The notes under the pieces are model-generated. The model ran no database searches. It was not told where the DNA came from and saw nothing but the letters and a program-made list of their open reading frames with translations. Positions 49,252 through 61,282 of a DNA stretch of 64,000 bases are shown piece after piece. This stretch comes from Siphlonurus alternatus (Eukaryota > Arthropoda > Insecta > Ephemeroptera > Siphlonuridae): assembly GCA_949825025.1 (NCBI GenBank), contig OX463782.1, positions 33,699,351-33,763,350 on the forward strand, in the 5' to 3' direction. A program made the position numbers and the translations under genes. Position 1 is the stretch's first letter. Every line of letters starts with the position of its first letter.

Positions 49252-51766
49252 AATAAATGACTATTACATTTTTAATCAAAATTAATAAATACAAAAATAA
49301 TTTCAGCTCGATCAATTATTAAAATATTAAAAATTATGAATAAATTTCCAGGTCGTCGATGAATGCGCTGAATGCCCGAGTGCACAGAAAACAGTTACGA
49401 CGAGCGTGGCGAGAACAGCGTCGTTACAAGGAGGAGATTCGAGGCCTCAGAAATGAGCTCTACGGCCTGCAGATGGCAACAAAAGCTCGAGTGGCGGCTA
49501 AGAAGCGTCTAATTAGGCAGCAGGAGCAAGAGATTATGGAAATTAGAAACAAATGCCAGGAAGAAATTGCCAAGATGTGGTAAATGTTCCTTTTTAATTA
49601 ATTTAAATTTGTGGCTTTTTAGTTCAATGAATTAATTAAAAATTAATTACATGATACCAAATAGGGGGAAAAAAAAAACTTAGCTAATTGCATGGTTTAA
49701 TTTACACAAAAAGTTTGTGCTCTCTCTATAATAATATTATTATCTTATACAAATTAAGTAAAAACTTTGACCTTTAAGCTGCAAGCTAAAAATCATCTCA
49801 AACTCTTTGAACCATTCAGTCACATCGATAGAGGTGTCAATTTTTATGTTACCCAGTGTCGAGTCTGAAGTTCACATGGAGAAGGCGTGCGTCTCATCAC
49901 AAGATCGCCAGGAAGAGCTGGAGAGAGAGCTGATTGGTGCGCAGAGTACCTTGGACGAGCTGCAAACCAGTCACCAGAGCACCGAGAAGAGTCTGCGAGC
50001 TGACAAGTGAGAATCTATCTACCCTCACGTCTTCAATGTTCCAGTCAAAATAATTACTGTTAGCACTTTCCCTAATGATCATGACATTAATTATTTTTGA
50101 GGAGTTGCATTTTTTTTTTTTTTACTAAAACTTGGCATTAAAGTGCCATAACTTTTTATATGATTTTTGCATTCAACTGTAATAATGATTATTACAAACT
50201 ATAGATGTTTGTAAAAGAGTGTTATGAGTATTTCTGAAGCAAGTGGAGTATGCAAGAATCGAGTGCTTTGGAGGGCAATTTGTAGACGGCTGAGGTAATA
50301 ATGCTGCTGGCTTACCCCATAAAGGGATATGGCGTCATGTTATGTATGTATGTACAAACTAGATGTGAAACTGCACTTTTCAGTTTAGTTGTATCATATC
50401 ATATCCTTAATATTTTCCGTGTTGCTATTTTTTTAAATTAAAAATTCTTTCGTCATATATACTATATATTATAATTAATAACATGCTAAAATTAAGTTCT
50501 GGAAATCTTGCAATTCTTTATTAATTAATTGCTCTAATTTTAATATTATTTTTCTGTACTTAAACTCTAAAAATTAATATACAGCAGTTATTTATTTTAT
50601 TAATTGATATCTGTGACTCAAAATATCAATCAAGAAACAAAATCTGGTGGTAAAATTATATTGCAAGATATTTTGTAAATTCTCTCAACTTGTAATAAAT
50701 AAATAAATATTATTTTTAATGACTGCATACAGGACTTTGACTTTTATGTTTTGACAGAAGGGCTGCAGAGGAGGCACTGGAGCAAGTGATTGCCCAGTAC
50801 GATGAAACAATGTTCCAACTTCAGGCAGAGGTGGAGGGAACAGAGGAAGGGTATTTGGATGAACTGCAACAATTGAAATTACTTCAGGTAACCAAAAATA
50901 AACAAGTTATGCTGTAATTAAATAAAAACTAACAAAATACTAACAAATAAATAGCTATTCGCTATACCTATCGCTTTTCTTTTACCTAAATAACCAATAA
51001 ATAGGTATAATAGCTGATCATAAAATGTCTAGTTTTAAGGGTAAGATAACACGAAACATTGATTGTTATAGTCCCATTTAACATGTAAACCTTAGCAACC
51101 TCATAATAATTCTGATTTTTTTTTAGAGACAGTTCTTACGGTAGCACCAAAAAAATGTTGAAAAAATTTCAAAACAATCGGACGATCCAATTTTTTTAAA
51201 TTAATTTTTTAAATTTTCAGTATAGGGCTTTCCCATGGAGACCTAAACTAAGAAATTAATTTAAAAAAATTGGATCATCCGATTGTTTTGAATTTTTTTC
51301 ACATTTTTTTGGTGCTAAGAACTGTCTTTCAAAAATTTCAAAAAAAAAAAAAAAAATCAGAATTATTATGAGGTTGCTAAGGTTTACATGTTAATCAAAT
51401 GGGACTACAACACTCAATGTTTCATGTTATCTTACCCTTAAATTAAATGGTCTTAAATGCTTTAGAAATGATACAAGTAGGTGTTAAAAATTCTGTAATT
51501 CTCAGAGAGTGATACTTTAATGGTTGCAGTCCAAGTTTGAACACCAAGAAGTGCTGTACGTGGCAGCAATGTTGGAGAAAGAGGAGGAGGAGCGAGAGGA
51601 GCTGGAGGCAAAAATATTATTGTTTCGACGTCGCCTTGCTGCAAGCAAGATCCAAATGTTCTGGCGATCATATTTACAACGTAAGCAAGAGCGCTCAAAG
51701 GGCAAGAAGGGAAAAAAGGGACGTAAGAAGCAGCCAGCTAGTGAGAAGAAGAAGCAAACCTCTTAG
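48776..51766 (+). CDS. DRC10: Dynein regulatory complex subunit 10-like, IQ motif protein (5 exons)
   Basis: The exons are 48776-49164, 49352-49579, 49857-50006, 50758-50887 and 51530-51766, all joined in phase at GT/AG sites, giving 377 residues. The start is fixed by an in-frame TGA 9 bp upstream. Residues 1-130 are mainly helical and unremarkable. About 131-330 are charged coiled coil (YKEEIRGLRNELYGLQ, later YDETMFQLQAEVEG). An IQ motif follows at about 336-352 (ASKIQMFWRSYLQRK), and then a lysine/glycine tail (KGKKGKKGRKK). The order coiled coil, IQ motif, Lys-rich tail matches IQCD/DRC10, a nexin-dynein regulatory complex protein of motile axonemes that regulates dynein sliding. IQCG/DRC9 is the main alternative. 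Human IQCD is longer (about 450 residues), the difference lying at the N-terminus. A possible AATAAA poly(A) signal is at 52177. Confidence 0.85.
49210..49256. repeat. (TA)n run in DRC10 intron 1
   Basis: TA-repeat stretch within the 187-bp intron 49165-49351. No other feature. Confidence 0.9.
50007..50757. other. DRC10 intron 3, no other feature
   Basis: AT-rich intron of 751 bp. No repeat element recognised. Confidence 0.7.
51035..51441. mobile_element. Foldback MITE, family A, in DRC10 intron 4
   Basis: TTAAGGGTAAGATAACACGA at the left and ATGTTATCTTACCCTTAA at the right, with GTAAACCTTAGCAACCTCAT mirrored. It matches the copy at 5526-5845. It occupies about 407 of the 642 bp of the intron 50888-51529. 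TTAA is present at both ends. Confidence 0.92.
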
Positions 51767-53311
51767 TAAAATCTACCTTCTCATTCTACGGATTTTCTTT
51801 TAAAAATTATTCTAGAAATGGAGTTTAAAATAATAATACACAGTCTCACATACGTACGGTTCTGTCCTGCTATCTTGAATGGTGAGCAAATAATTAACAA
51901 GGAGCGTGTGTAACTGAAAGTAGCTGATGTAATGATTCCCAAGATGACAGGATAAAGCCGCATGTTTGACAGACTGTTCCATTAATTTAAGTTACAAATA
52001 TATATTTTTATTTTCAATTCATATAGATATTCTCAACATTTTCTTTGAGCACAAAATGTACACTATAAGTCATTTTTCTACTGCAACTACAGACATAATT
52101 TTTTAAAACAACTTGAATGAATATGGCATATGTAAATTACTCAAGATTGTGTTTTTATGTTTGTAAAAATCAATTGAATAAAATGAGAATTTAATGTAGT
52201 TTAAAATACAAGTGACATTAACATGAATAAGAGAGAATAAAATAATGTTTAACGTACATGTAAAAAAATAAATGTGTGCAGCTTCTTTAATCAGTACCAT
52301 TGTGTGAGGAGAAAAAAAGAAATTGTTGTTTTAATAAATTATTAAAAAAAAAAATACTACGGAAAATTCAAATTAGTAATAAATACAATGTCTCTTTTAT
52401 TTAAAAGCTAAGTTTCATTAATAAAAAAGGTATTATGTTTTAGCATCAGCAAGTTTTGTTGAAAAGAAGACATTCTATTACTACATTAAAGTTTATGTGA
52501 CCAGCAGCGATTGAAAGTAGGCAGTCAAGATAAAAAAAAGTTTAGTGCAAACTGCCTCTTTATTTACTTGTGAGATGAATGCAAACATTGCGGACTGCTT
52601 ACTTTTTCAACAAAATACTGTGTATTTTACTCATAGCTAAACACATCAAGGACAATATTACTAAATATGATTACATATTACTATCTTTACCCATAATTAA
52701 TTGTAACAGCCTTTCAGTAGAGGATTAGTTATGAAAATATAATATGTTGGGTTGAAAATTATTTTTTTAGTACCACTATTTAGAATTAGAAAGCAATTGT
52801 ATATTTTTTTTTCTAGCTCAAAAATTACTAATTAATAATCATTTACAAAGGAAGTATATAAAATATCCTGAGCAAATTGAGTAATTAAATTGATACTTAA
52901 GTATCAGTTTTATAACAACAAATGCAAATACTTTACATTTAAGTGGACCTAAGTAGGAATTTAATGAACACTCCACACCGCGTAAGGAATGAAATATTTT
53001 TGCTAATTAATACTTAGAAAAAAAAAAAAAAAAAGCTCGCCACTTTAAATTCAAGCAATACATATTACAAAATAAAATTATGGTTAACACACATGTATGT
53101 AAAAATATATACAATAAATATGCATGTGCAGCTCTTTAAATCAGTATGTGAAAAAATCAAATTGTGTTTCATTAAGTGTTTTTTTTTTTTTTGTTTTAAT
53201 TTGATTAGGAGAAAGCAAATTAGAGAGGGCTGGGAAGAGACTAAAAAAGTAAAAAAAACGCAGTGGTCCATTTAAAAACTAAGCAGACCTATTTTCCGTT
53301 GGCTCCAGAGA
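51767..53311. other. Convergent intergenic region (3' UTRs)
   Basis: The tail-to-tail gap between DRC10 and the CENP-T-like gene. It is AT-rich with scattered AATAAA on both strands, including 52177 on plus. 52240-52310 and 53090-53150 share a diverged direct repeat (ATGTAAAAA, TGTGCAGC, CTTTAAATCAGTA-like). No coding frame is recognised. Confidence 0.55.
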
Positions 53312-56300
53312 TTAATCCAAGTAACTATGAGGTTCTCCATCCTTGTAAGGGAAAGCCTTACTGACAAATGCCTCAGGTAAGTAAGTTAAGCTAAAATTCA
53401 AAAAAGAGTAGTCATCGGTAACGAAGTCTTCTTTCTTTAGGAGCTTTGCAACTTTGCACACTGATTCTCTCAATTTTGTCTTGTTTCTCATAACCTCTGT
53501 TACCAAAGGTACAAGCTTCTTCACGTATTCTTCAGATAATCTACGAGCTTGACCAGGTTTTTTCTTTGTAAAATTGTCTTCAAGAAGTTTGTAAAACTTC
53601 GTAGTCACCCAAGGTTTGGGTCTCACCAATCGAGGTTTGCGGTAAACTTTACCATGAAACATTTTTTCTGGGATGATATCAGCTGTTTTCTTAGCTTTTT
53701 TTTCAACGGTGTTAACGGAAGCAGTTTTTTTAGCATATTGCTTTGAGATTTTATCAGTAATGGATGGTTTGCAAGCTGCCACCAGTTTACCGTAATTTTT
53801 AATAGCCCTTGTGACTGCTGACTTATCTTTTGGATCAATCTCACTAACTCCGGACATATTAGAAGAAATATTTACTTGGGATATGGATTTATTTTTAGAG
53901 GACGATTCTGTCTTTTCTGAAAATGCCTTTGTTAAATCTCTACGTGCCTGTTGTTTTGAAGACTTTGCACTTTCAGCAGTCGACAAAACACCAGAGAAAT
54001 TTGCTTCAATTGCTGGGGTGTTTTTTTTGAAGCTGTTATTTTTTTCACTGTGAACAGAAGGCTCTGGATCATCATCACCCAGAATAGTACTTGCATCTGA
54101 CGCATTTCCATTTTCCTCCTGTGACTTTTCGTTGGTTTCCATTTCATCCTCATCTGAACTGGAGGAGTCCTGGGGAGCAGTTTCCTCAGCAAGTTCTTCT
54201 TCTTCGGAGCTAGAAGACTGGGGTGATGGAGCATTATTGTCCTCCTCTTCTTCATCATTATCAGAGGAGGGGTCCGAGGTATCATCCTGCTGTTCCTCAG
54301 ATTTGTCAGATTCGGCTGCAGATTGAGATGCTAAAATATCATCGTCAGAAACATCTTTAGATGACGTAGCAGAAGGAGAAACTTCAAGATCAGGTTTAGT
54401 TTTGTTTACTGTCGTCTCAGTGTCAGGAATTTGAACTTGACTGCTAGTATCATTTGGTGATGGAGTTTCTCTGTGTTCATCATCACTTGACAAATCAATC
54501 AAGTTAATATTTTCTTCTGGTTCGTCAACATGAGGAACTTCTTGAAGAGATGTATTAATATTTTCTTGCTCACGACCCTCAGACTCTCCTTCAATGTTAT
54601 CATCTTGGGGTTGACTCATTTTCTTGTTGTTGGCAGAGAAGGAAGCAGGTGCATTTTCTTCCTCCAGAGATTCCGATTCAAAACTGTCGTCACTTGTTTC
54701 TTGTACTGATTCCACTTCTCCAGTTGTAATGGGAGGGTCTACATTACTCGGAACATGAATTTCGTCCATCACACGCTGAAAATCAACCTGTGAAATTTCC
54801 TTTCCTTTTTGTCTTTTTTCAGATTGAGATGACACAGAAGATAAATTACTGATTGCACTCGAGTCTAATAAACTGTTAGTATGTTTTGATTTTTCAGATG
54901 TAGTAGGAGAGGGAAATTCTTGCATTGCTTTCTGGAAGTCAGCTAAGGAGACCGGCTTGACTGACCTTCGTTTCCTTGATGTTAAAGGTTCTTCAGGAAG
55001 CGTCTCAGTACTGATATCAAGCGAAGCAACTGAGGTGTTGGTGGGTGGAGCTTGATGAGAACTCTCATTTAGCATAGACTTTGATTGGTTATCTAATGTA
55101 AGGTTTGGTACTTGCACTGGAGTAGAAAGAGATATTTTTTTTGTAGAAGCATCAGTATTTTCAGATTGACTTTGGATAGATAGTAAAGCAGGTTGACTAT
55201 CTTGGTGGTCTTTTCGAGTTTCAGAGACATCTAAAATTCTTGAATTTCTAGTCGAAGAATTCTTTCTTGGTTTTGGTAAACTAAAAGTAGATTGCTCCCC
55301 AGTTGTATCATTATCGTCATCATCTTCATCAGCAGTTTCAGCTCTCAAGGTTGTAACTGCTCGCTCAATATCTCGAATACTGAACTTTCCCTCTGTGAAT
55401 GTACGATGTTGTAAACTCTGTACAGAAGTGTCTCCGATAATACTAGGAGAACGTACAGCTTCCATTGTTTGCTGTAGATCCATCAGTGTGTATCTTTTAC
55501 GTAAGAATGACTTCTGAGAAACCCTAGAACCTGTTGTATTAGGAACACTGCTTCGAGTTAGAATATTATAACTCTGTGATAATGTATCCCCCTTATCACT
55601 AACTGTAGTTTGCTTTTTTAAGAGAGACAGACTGGTGACACTGGTTGACAGTCTTGCACTAACCCTGGAGCTTGACCTCGAGTCAGGTGGGTGTGGTGAT
55701 TCCTTGACTGATGTCATTGTTGTAGCAGAGATGTCAAGCCGAGACCGAGATGACCTTATCAACCTTGGCTCAGGTTCATTTTGAGTCACTGAACTTACAT
55801 CAAGAGACTCCATTGCTGTCTTGAAGTCAAAGAGACTGAATTTCTTTTTCTTTCTTGTTTTCTCTGGCTCCGTCAAATCAATTTCCTCCTCACTGACAGA
55901 GTCTTCAGTTTCATGCTCTTCTTCAGGCTCTTGTGCTGCCTTTGTTTCTAAAAGTTCAAAGGCTTGTTGTAAATCAGAAGCACTGAAGCGAGTGTTTTTA
56001 GTCGATGAGTTTTGTTCTAATTGCCTTGTAAGTGATACACTAACATTTGTTAATGAGGCTGATTTTGGCTTAGTGGTACTTGCAATTTTGGTAGGAGCAG
56101 ACTTCAAATCAGCAACAGCTTCAGCAAACACACTCATACTTACTTTTTTCTGTGGGCGTTTCACCTTGAAGGATTGCTCTATATTTGTTAAACTATCTTC
56201 TGGTTCACTGTCCTCATCTTTCTGGGACCCAACTGATGACTCAAGAGTGATTTCTTTAGTTAAACTATTTTTTCCAGCAGATGAATTAAAACGAGGACTC

Positions 56301-59160
56301 TGTCTGGTGGGTGATGTTTCTACTCTACTGACTGATGGAGTTTTTTCTCCCTTGCTGTCCCCAACCTTGAATCGAGGTGACTGCCGTGGACCAAGGAAAA
56401 CCTGTGGTGATTTTTTCGGAGTAACATTTTGACTTTCTATTTCTTTTTCTGTATTTAATGTTTTATTTTTGTCAGGAGAACTGGAGATAGACATATTTTT
56501 AGTAGAACTTTGAGATAATGATTTATTTTTGTCAGGAGAAATACTTGAACTGGAGATAGACATGTTTTCAGTAGAACTTTGAGATGGTATAGAGTTTTTA
56601 GTGGCTTGAAAATTTTCAATATCTTCACTGGTAACCTCTACCTCTATATCAGAGCCTAAAGAGCCTGGCTCTTGTGATTTTCTTGGACTCGACTGACCGG
56701 TCAAAGTGACAGTTACACCATCATTCTTACCACTGGCTTCTTGCTGATCATCTACAGAACCACTTTTGTTCATCACTTGACTTGGGGAAGTAGGAGACTT
56801 GTTTGCATTTGAGGTTTCTTTTGTGAATGTACGTCTATTATTTTTTACAGAATTTTGCTCAGATTTACTAGTTTTAGAAGTTGTTCTTGTGGATACTAAT
56901 GGACTATCAGAGTGCCGTACTGGACCTAATCGATTAAATGCACTCATACTCTCACGTACACCAAGGGTTTTGTCGTTAGAGACAGACTCTGTAGGAATAT
57001 CTGATTCAGGTTCAATAATTTCAGAAATTGAATCATTTTTATTTTTAAGAGGAATGTGAGAATGTCGAACTGGTTTCTTGATGTTTTTGAAAGCATTTAA
57101 GCTATCTCTATTACTTTTCCGAGAGGTGTTGTCAGTGAGAGTTGTACTTTGAGGTTCAGGTATATTGTTATCAGAATTTGAAACACTCGACTCCTGTCTC
57201 TTTTCAAAAGATTTCATGGCATCCATAAAAGCTTTCGAACTGTCTTTTGTAACACGTGTTCTGTTCCTGGAAGAAGCTTCAGTAGAAATATCTGGTTCAA
57301 CATCACTATCTTCAGAATTTGAATCAATTATGTCTTCTGTGTCTTTAGGAGGAATGTTGGAATGTCGAACTCGACCCCTGATGTTTTTAAATGCAGATAA
57401 ACTATCTCTAACAACAAAGGATTTTTTCTGAGAGATAGGTGGACTTTCTGGTATACCATCATCAGAAACGTCAGGACTCGAGTCCTGCTGGCTCTCAGGG
57501 GGAATGTGGGAGTGTCTGACCGGCCCCACAATATTCTTGAATCCACTTAAACTTTCTCTTGCAACATGGCTTCCTTCTAGAGAAGTATTTGGAATTTTTA
57601 AACCAGTTTCTTCATCTTTAGTTAAGTTAGAGTATTGTTCCATGATCTGATTAAAACTATCACTCTTAGCACTGTGTCTAGTCGTTTTTGGAGATGGAAT
57701 TGGACTCTCTATTTCAGATTCATTATCTTCAAGAATTGTAGCAAAAGATTTAGAACCTTTAGAAGTTGAACTATCTGAATAACCCATGGAACTCAATGCA
57801 TTATTAAAAGTGCTCAAGCTATCTTTTTTCACTGACCGACGTTTCTTAGGCTCCTCTACAATTGGAATTTTTTCATCAGATTCATCGCTTTCTTCGACCG
57901 TCGGAGAGAGAGACTTTTCAGATCTTGGTATTGTGCTATTCGATTTTCGCACAGGTCCCATGGCACGTTCAAAGGCTCGGTCACTACCTTTCCTAACATT
58001 TCTCTTCTTGGGTGGTGAATCTTCAAGATCAGATTCTGAAAGCGAAGAATCATCATCTTCGTTTTCAGATTCACTTGTGTCCTCAGCAACTGAAGACTGC
58101 TGAGTCTCGGTAGGAGGATTGTCAGATTGGGGAGGTGGGCCCAGACTTTTCATCACTTTTGTGAAGCTTATCTTGGGTTGTTTTCTTTTTCTTTCATTCG
58201 TAGTTTCAGGCGGACTTTCAACGTCAGATACACTATCATCCTCATATACTGGTGGATTTGCAGATTTTTCATCATTTTTAGGACTATCTGAAAATTTCAA
58301 GTCAGACACAGCATTTTTATAAACTGAAGCACTAACTCTTTTTAGAGGACGCCTGGTTTTTCGTGGTTCTTCAGGTATTGGAGGACTTTCTGAAACTACA
58401 TATTCAGGTTCATTATTGGGAACAGAATTTCTAGTATTATTTAAATTTTTTGGTTCAACTTTAGGGCTATTTGATGGACCTCTCTGTTGGGACATTATTT
58501 TAGAAAAATTATTAGACGCTCTAGTGCGGCGGGGCTTTGGGGGGTCATTGTCAGGGATTGCAGAATCTTCAAATATGTTGTCGTCACTTGACTCGGAACT
58601 CACAGAGCTCGAGTCACCCCTACCGTTGTCGACTTGACCCTCCTGAGACTCACGCGGAGGAGGAGTAACAGATGACTTTGCAGCGGCTGCCCGGCGAAAC
58701 TCCTCCGTGGTGCTGACTCTCTGGCGACGCATTCTTTTCCGCTTAGAACGAGGTGATTCTATGTTCTCTTCAAAGTTTGAATCATTTGTTTGGTCACTGA
58801 GGGGGAAAAAAAAAAGGTTAGAATGAACTTAAATACAAATTACCCTAGCATTACCAACATACTTTTTTGTCACACGCTTTACCAATTTACCAAGGGGGGT
58901 TAATGAGAATATTCTTTAAATTATTCTTAAATACATTTATATTATCCATTAGTTTTAGGCTACTTTACAGGTTTTATGATAGGAACATTACGTACTTTTA
59001 TTATAAATATTTGGCTTTGTCTCGTGGTTACAAATAAACATCTACCTTACTTCAAATAAAAAAAATATATAAATTATACGAAAACTAGCTTTCGGAAAGC
59101 TCCACTTTGTCCTTCATTTTCAGGTACTGTAGGTACATTATAAAAATGTTTTAGCTTTAC

Positions 59161-59191
<31 letters not shown>

Positions 59192-59770
59192 AAATCTCAC
59201 AATATTTTCATTTCTTTTTAATAAAATGTTTACAGTACAACATAGTTCAGTAATGAAAAAACAATTAAATAAATAAATAATTAAATAAATAAATAAACAA
59301 ATAAAATTAAAAAAAAAATCATTTAAAAATTGAAATTAAATTTTTTAAAAGTTAACTGTGTTCTGTATCTACAACAACTTTAAAAAAATATAGGTGATCC
59401 AATTTAAATTTAACTAGTATGCACTATTCTAATACACTAGTTAATTAACTTCCACGTAAAAGAATAAGTACTTTCATTTAGGAGGGAGACTGAAAGAAAT
59501 TTAGGTAGATGGAAAAAAGATAAAGGGGAAGCAAGACCAAGTGAAGGTTGGCTCACTTTTGATACAATTTTTTGTTCTGTGGCATTAGGTGATTTAATTT
59601 ACGTACCCAGTGAGATCTGTGACTGGAACGGTTTGGAAGGTTTCATCAAGGTCCTTGTGCCATCCTGGATGGGCTAGGTTCTTTAAGAAGGTGCTCGTAT
59701 CAAGAGTGCAATTGCTCATGCCGAAAGTAAACTCCATCGTTGAATTGCTGGACTCCTCATGGTAGTCACC
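53312..59770 (-). CDS. CENP-T-like kinetochore protein with multiplied Ser-Phe motifs (5' incomplete)
   Basis: The exon 59770-59607 joins in phase (GG|T) to a 5485-bp terminal exon 58796-53312, giving at least 1882 residues. The start is not certain: the first exon opens at a plausible acceptor, and Met is available inside it. Residue numbers below count from the Met at 58732. The C-terminus (about 1708-1806) ends LLKKEDFVTDDYSF, then YLPEAFVSKAFP. This matches the LMRRQ.LVTD..S then LP.E pattern after the histone fold of vertebrate CENP-T. The upstream exon has LDTSTFLKNL, resembling the TPRTLLKNIL-type Ndc80-binding segment. Between lie about twenty copies of a K/R-x-S-x3-F motif (Ser 7 to Ser 1314) and an acidic serine stretch (about 1340-1560). 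Known role of CENP-T: with CENP-W it binds centromeric DNA and its N-terminal half recruits Ndc80 and Mis12 complexes. The reading frame is certain. The family call rests on short matches, and the size is about three times that of human CENP-T (561 residues). Confidence 0.7.
54758..58714 (-). repeat. Coding array of about 20 Ser-Phe motifs
   Basis: Motif phosphoacceptor positions (Met at 58732 = 1): 7, 73, 134, 189, 250, 305, 327, 357, 394, 444, 498, 544, 595, 865, 917, 966, 1082 (Thr), 1118, 1262 and 1314. Typical forms are RVSASVYKNAV, RESLSGFKNIV, KVSMSVFAEAV, KFSLFDFKTAM and PVSLADFQKAM. Spacing is irregular (about 40-65 residues, with gaps at 595-865 and 1118-1262). Copies at 250, 394, 444, 544 and 595 are followed by GPVRHS-like tails. 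Basic-x-Ser fits Aurora or PKA-type phosphorylation. That last point is inference. Confidence 0.8.
58797..59606. other. Intron of the CENP-T-like gene
   Basis: AT-rich, with a 27-bp A-run near 59161 and AAAT repeats near 59262-59300. No other feature. Confidence 0.7.
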
Positions 59771-59818
59771 CTAAACAAATTCATAACATACTTAGATTGT
59801 TTACACAAGTAACCCCCA

Positions 59819-59849
<31 letters not shown>

Positions 59850-60952
59850 AATAGACAATAATGGTTGCATTTTTTATTTCATAATTAGAAAATATATATA
59901 AAATTATGCTTTTCTGAATTAATTCAGAATTTTTGGAGTACAGGAACTAATTTAAAAAAATATATTTAAAATATCTGAATTAGGGTAGTACAACTTGATG
60001 GGACAACTGTGACATCATCAATAGCCAATCACAGCAACCGTGACGTCATCAATAGCCAATCACAGTGCAAGAAAATGATGTCACGGCTGTCCCATCAAGT
60101 AGTACCACCCTAATTAAAGGCCTTATGAACCTTTTCACAGTATGAAGTACACGGTTAGCTTTGCTTCAGTGTGATTCGGATGCTTAATTTTTTTTTGTTT
60201 CATTAGCACAAATATCAAAGATAATAGCCGATGAAGAAGCACCTGTGACGTCACTCACGCTCATTCAGTGGCGACAATATAGGAGAATCCCTGCAAAAGA
60301 TAGGCTCACTCCCGCTGCAACCACGGCCACAATTTTACTTCTGGAATTTTGAAACTTTACCAGGGCAGTCTTGATAGTATTTGTCAAATAGACTGAAAGA
60401 ATTTTTTTGTTGAGGTGTGTACAGACTGAGTTATTGCGGTAGCAAGATAAGCCAAAAATTTAACATTGTTTTCCTATACAACATTCTCGCTCCTCTTTCT
60501 ACCGCAATAACTCGGTTTGTATGAATGTCATAAAAAAATCTTTCAGGCTATTTGAAAAATACTATCAAGACTGTCCTGGTAAAGTTTTAAAATTCCACAA
60601 GTCAAATTGTGGCCGTGGTTGCAGCGGGAGTGAACCTATCTTTTGCAGGGATTTCCCTATATTATCGCCGCTGAATGAGCGTGACAACACAGGTTCCTTT
60701 TCATCGGCTATTATCTCTGATAATTGTGCTACTGAAACAAAAATCTTTATTCAGCCGAATCATACTAAAGCAAAGCTTACCGTGAACTCAATATTGTGCA
60801 AAGATTCATAAGGCCTTTAAGATATTTTACATATATTTTTTTTAAATTAGTTCCCGCACTCCAAAAAATCTGAAAAAATTCAAAAAAGAACAATTTTAGG
60901 TACATATATCTTCTAATTACGAAATAAAAAAAATGCAATCATTATTGTCTAT
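59850..60952. mobile_element. Large nested foldback element, about 1.1 kb
   Basis: ATAGACAATAATGGTTGCAT at the left mirrors ATGCAATCATTATTGTCTAT at the right. The arms contain AAGGCCTTATGAA, GCTTTGCTTCAGTGTGATTC and CCGTGGTTGCAGCGGGAGTG and their mirrors, with a hinge near 60460. A second, independent foldback (59979-60115) is inserted in the left arm only. The 96-codon frame at 60521-60811 lies in one arm and is not a gene. Confidence 0.88.
59979..60115. mobile_element. Small foldback nested in the larger one
   Basis: AATTAGGGTAGTACAACTTG and GATGGGACA are mirrored by TGTCCCATCAAGTAGTACCA and CCCTAATT. Inside, a 31-bp unit (GTGACATCATCAATAGCCAA) occurs twice. It interrupts the left arm of the larger element, so it is younger. 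Confidence 0.85.
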
Positions 60953-61282
60953 TAGAAGCATGATTCAAGCCAGAGCAGGTCAGAGTTTTAAAAAAAAATA
61001 TGGGAACAATTTAATACATTGAATTTTCCAAGTATTTGTATTTTTTTTGTTTATGATTATGCATGTTAAAAGAAATTTTTACAAGTTTCAAAGCAACAAA
61101 GATGTGACTGGTCGCAATACTCAACAGTCTAATCAAATTCATAAAAATTTCGGAGGTTATGAACAAACTAAAAGAGACCATTTTTATCTAAGCTCACAAG
61201 TCAGTGTTGTACAATAAACTTCCAGATTATAATTATATAATATAAAAAAAAAAATTAAAAGTATATCTGTTTTTAAGAAGCA
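60953..61282. other. Spacer, no gene seen
   Basis: AT-rich. Nothing recognised. Confidence 0.5.

Noticed and set aside
55821..56432. 203-codon plus-strand frame opposite the CENP-T-like exon
   Set aside because: Serine-rich antisense shadow of the large minus-strand exon. No independent start context or splice signals.
53312..58796. KNL1 or Ki-67-type repeat protein
   Set aside because: There are no MELT-like repeats and no long Ki-67-type units, and the C-terminal VTD..S...LP pattern fits CENP-T better.
60521..60811. 96-codon plus-strand frame
   Set aside because: It lies wholly in one arm of the 1.1-kb foldback element, and its mirror arm carries the same sequence without an intact frame.
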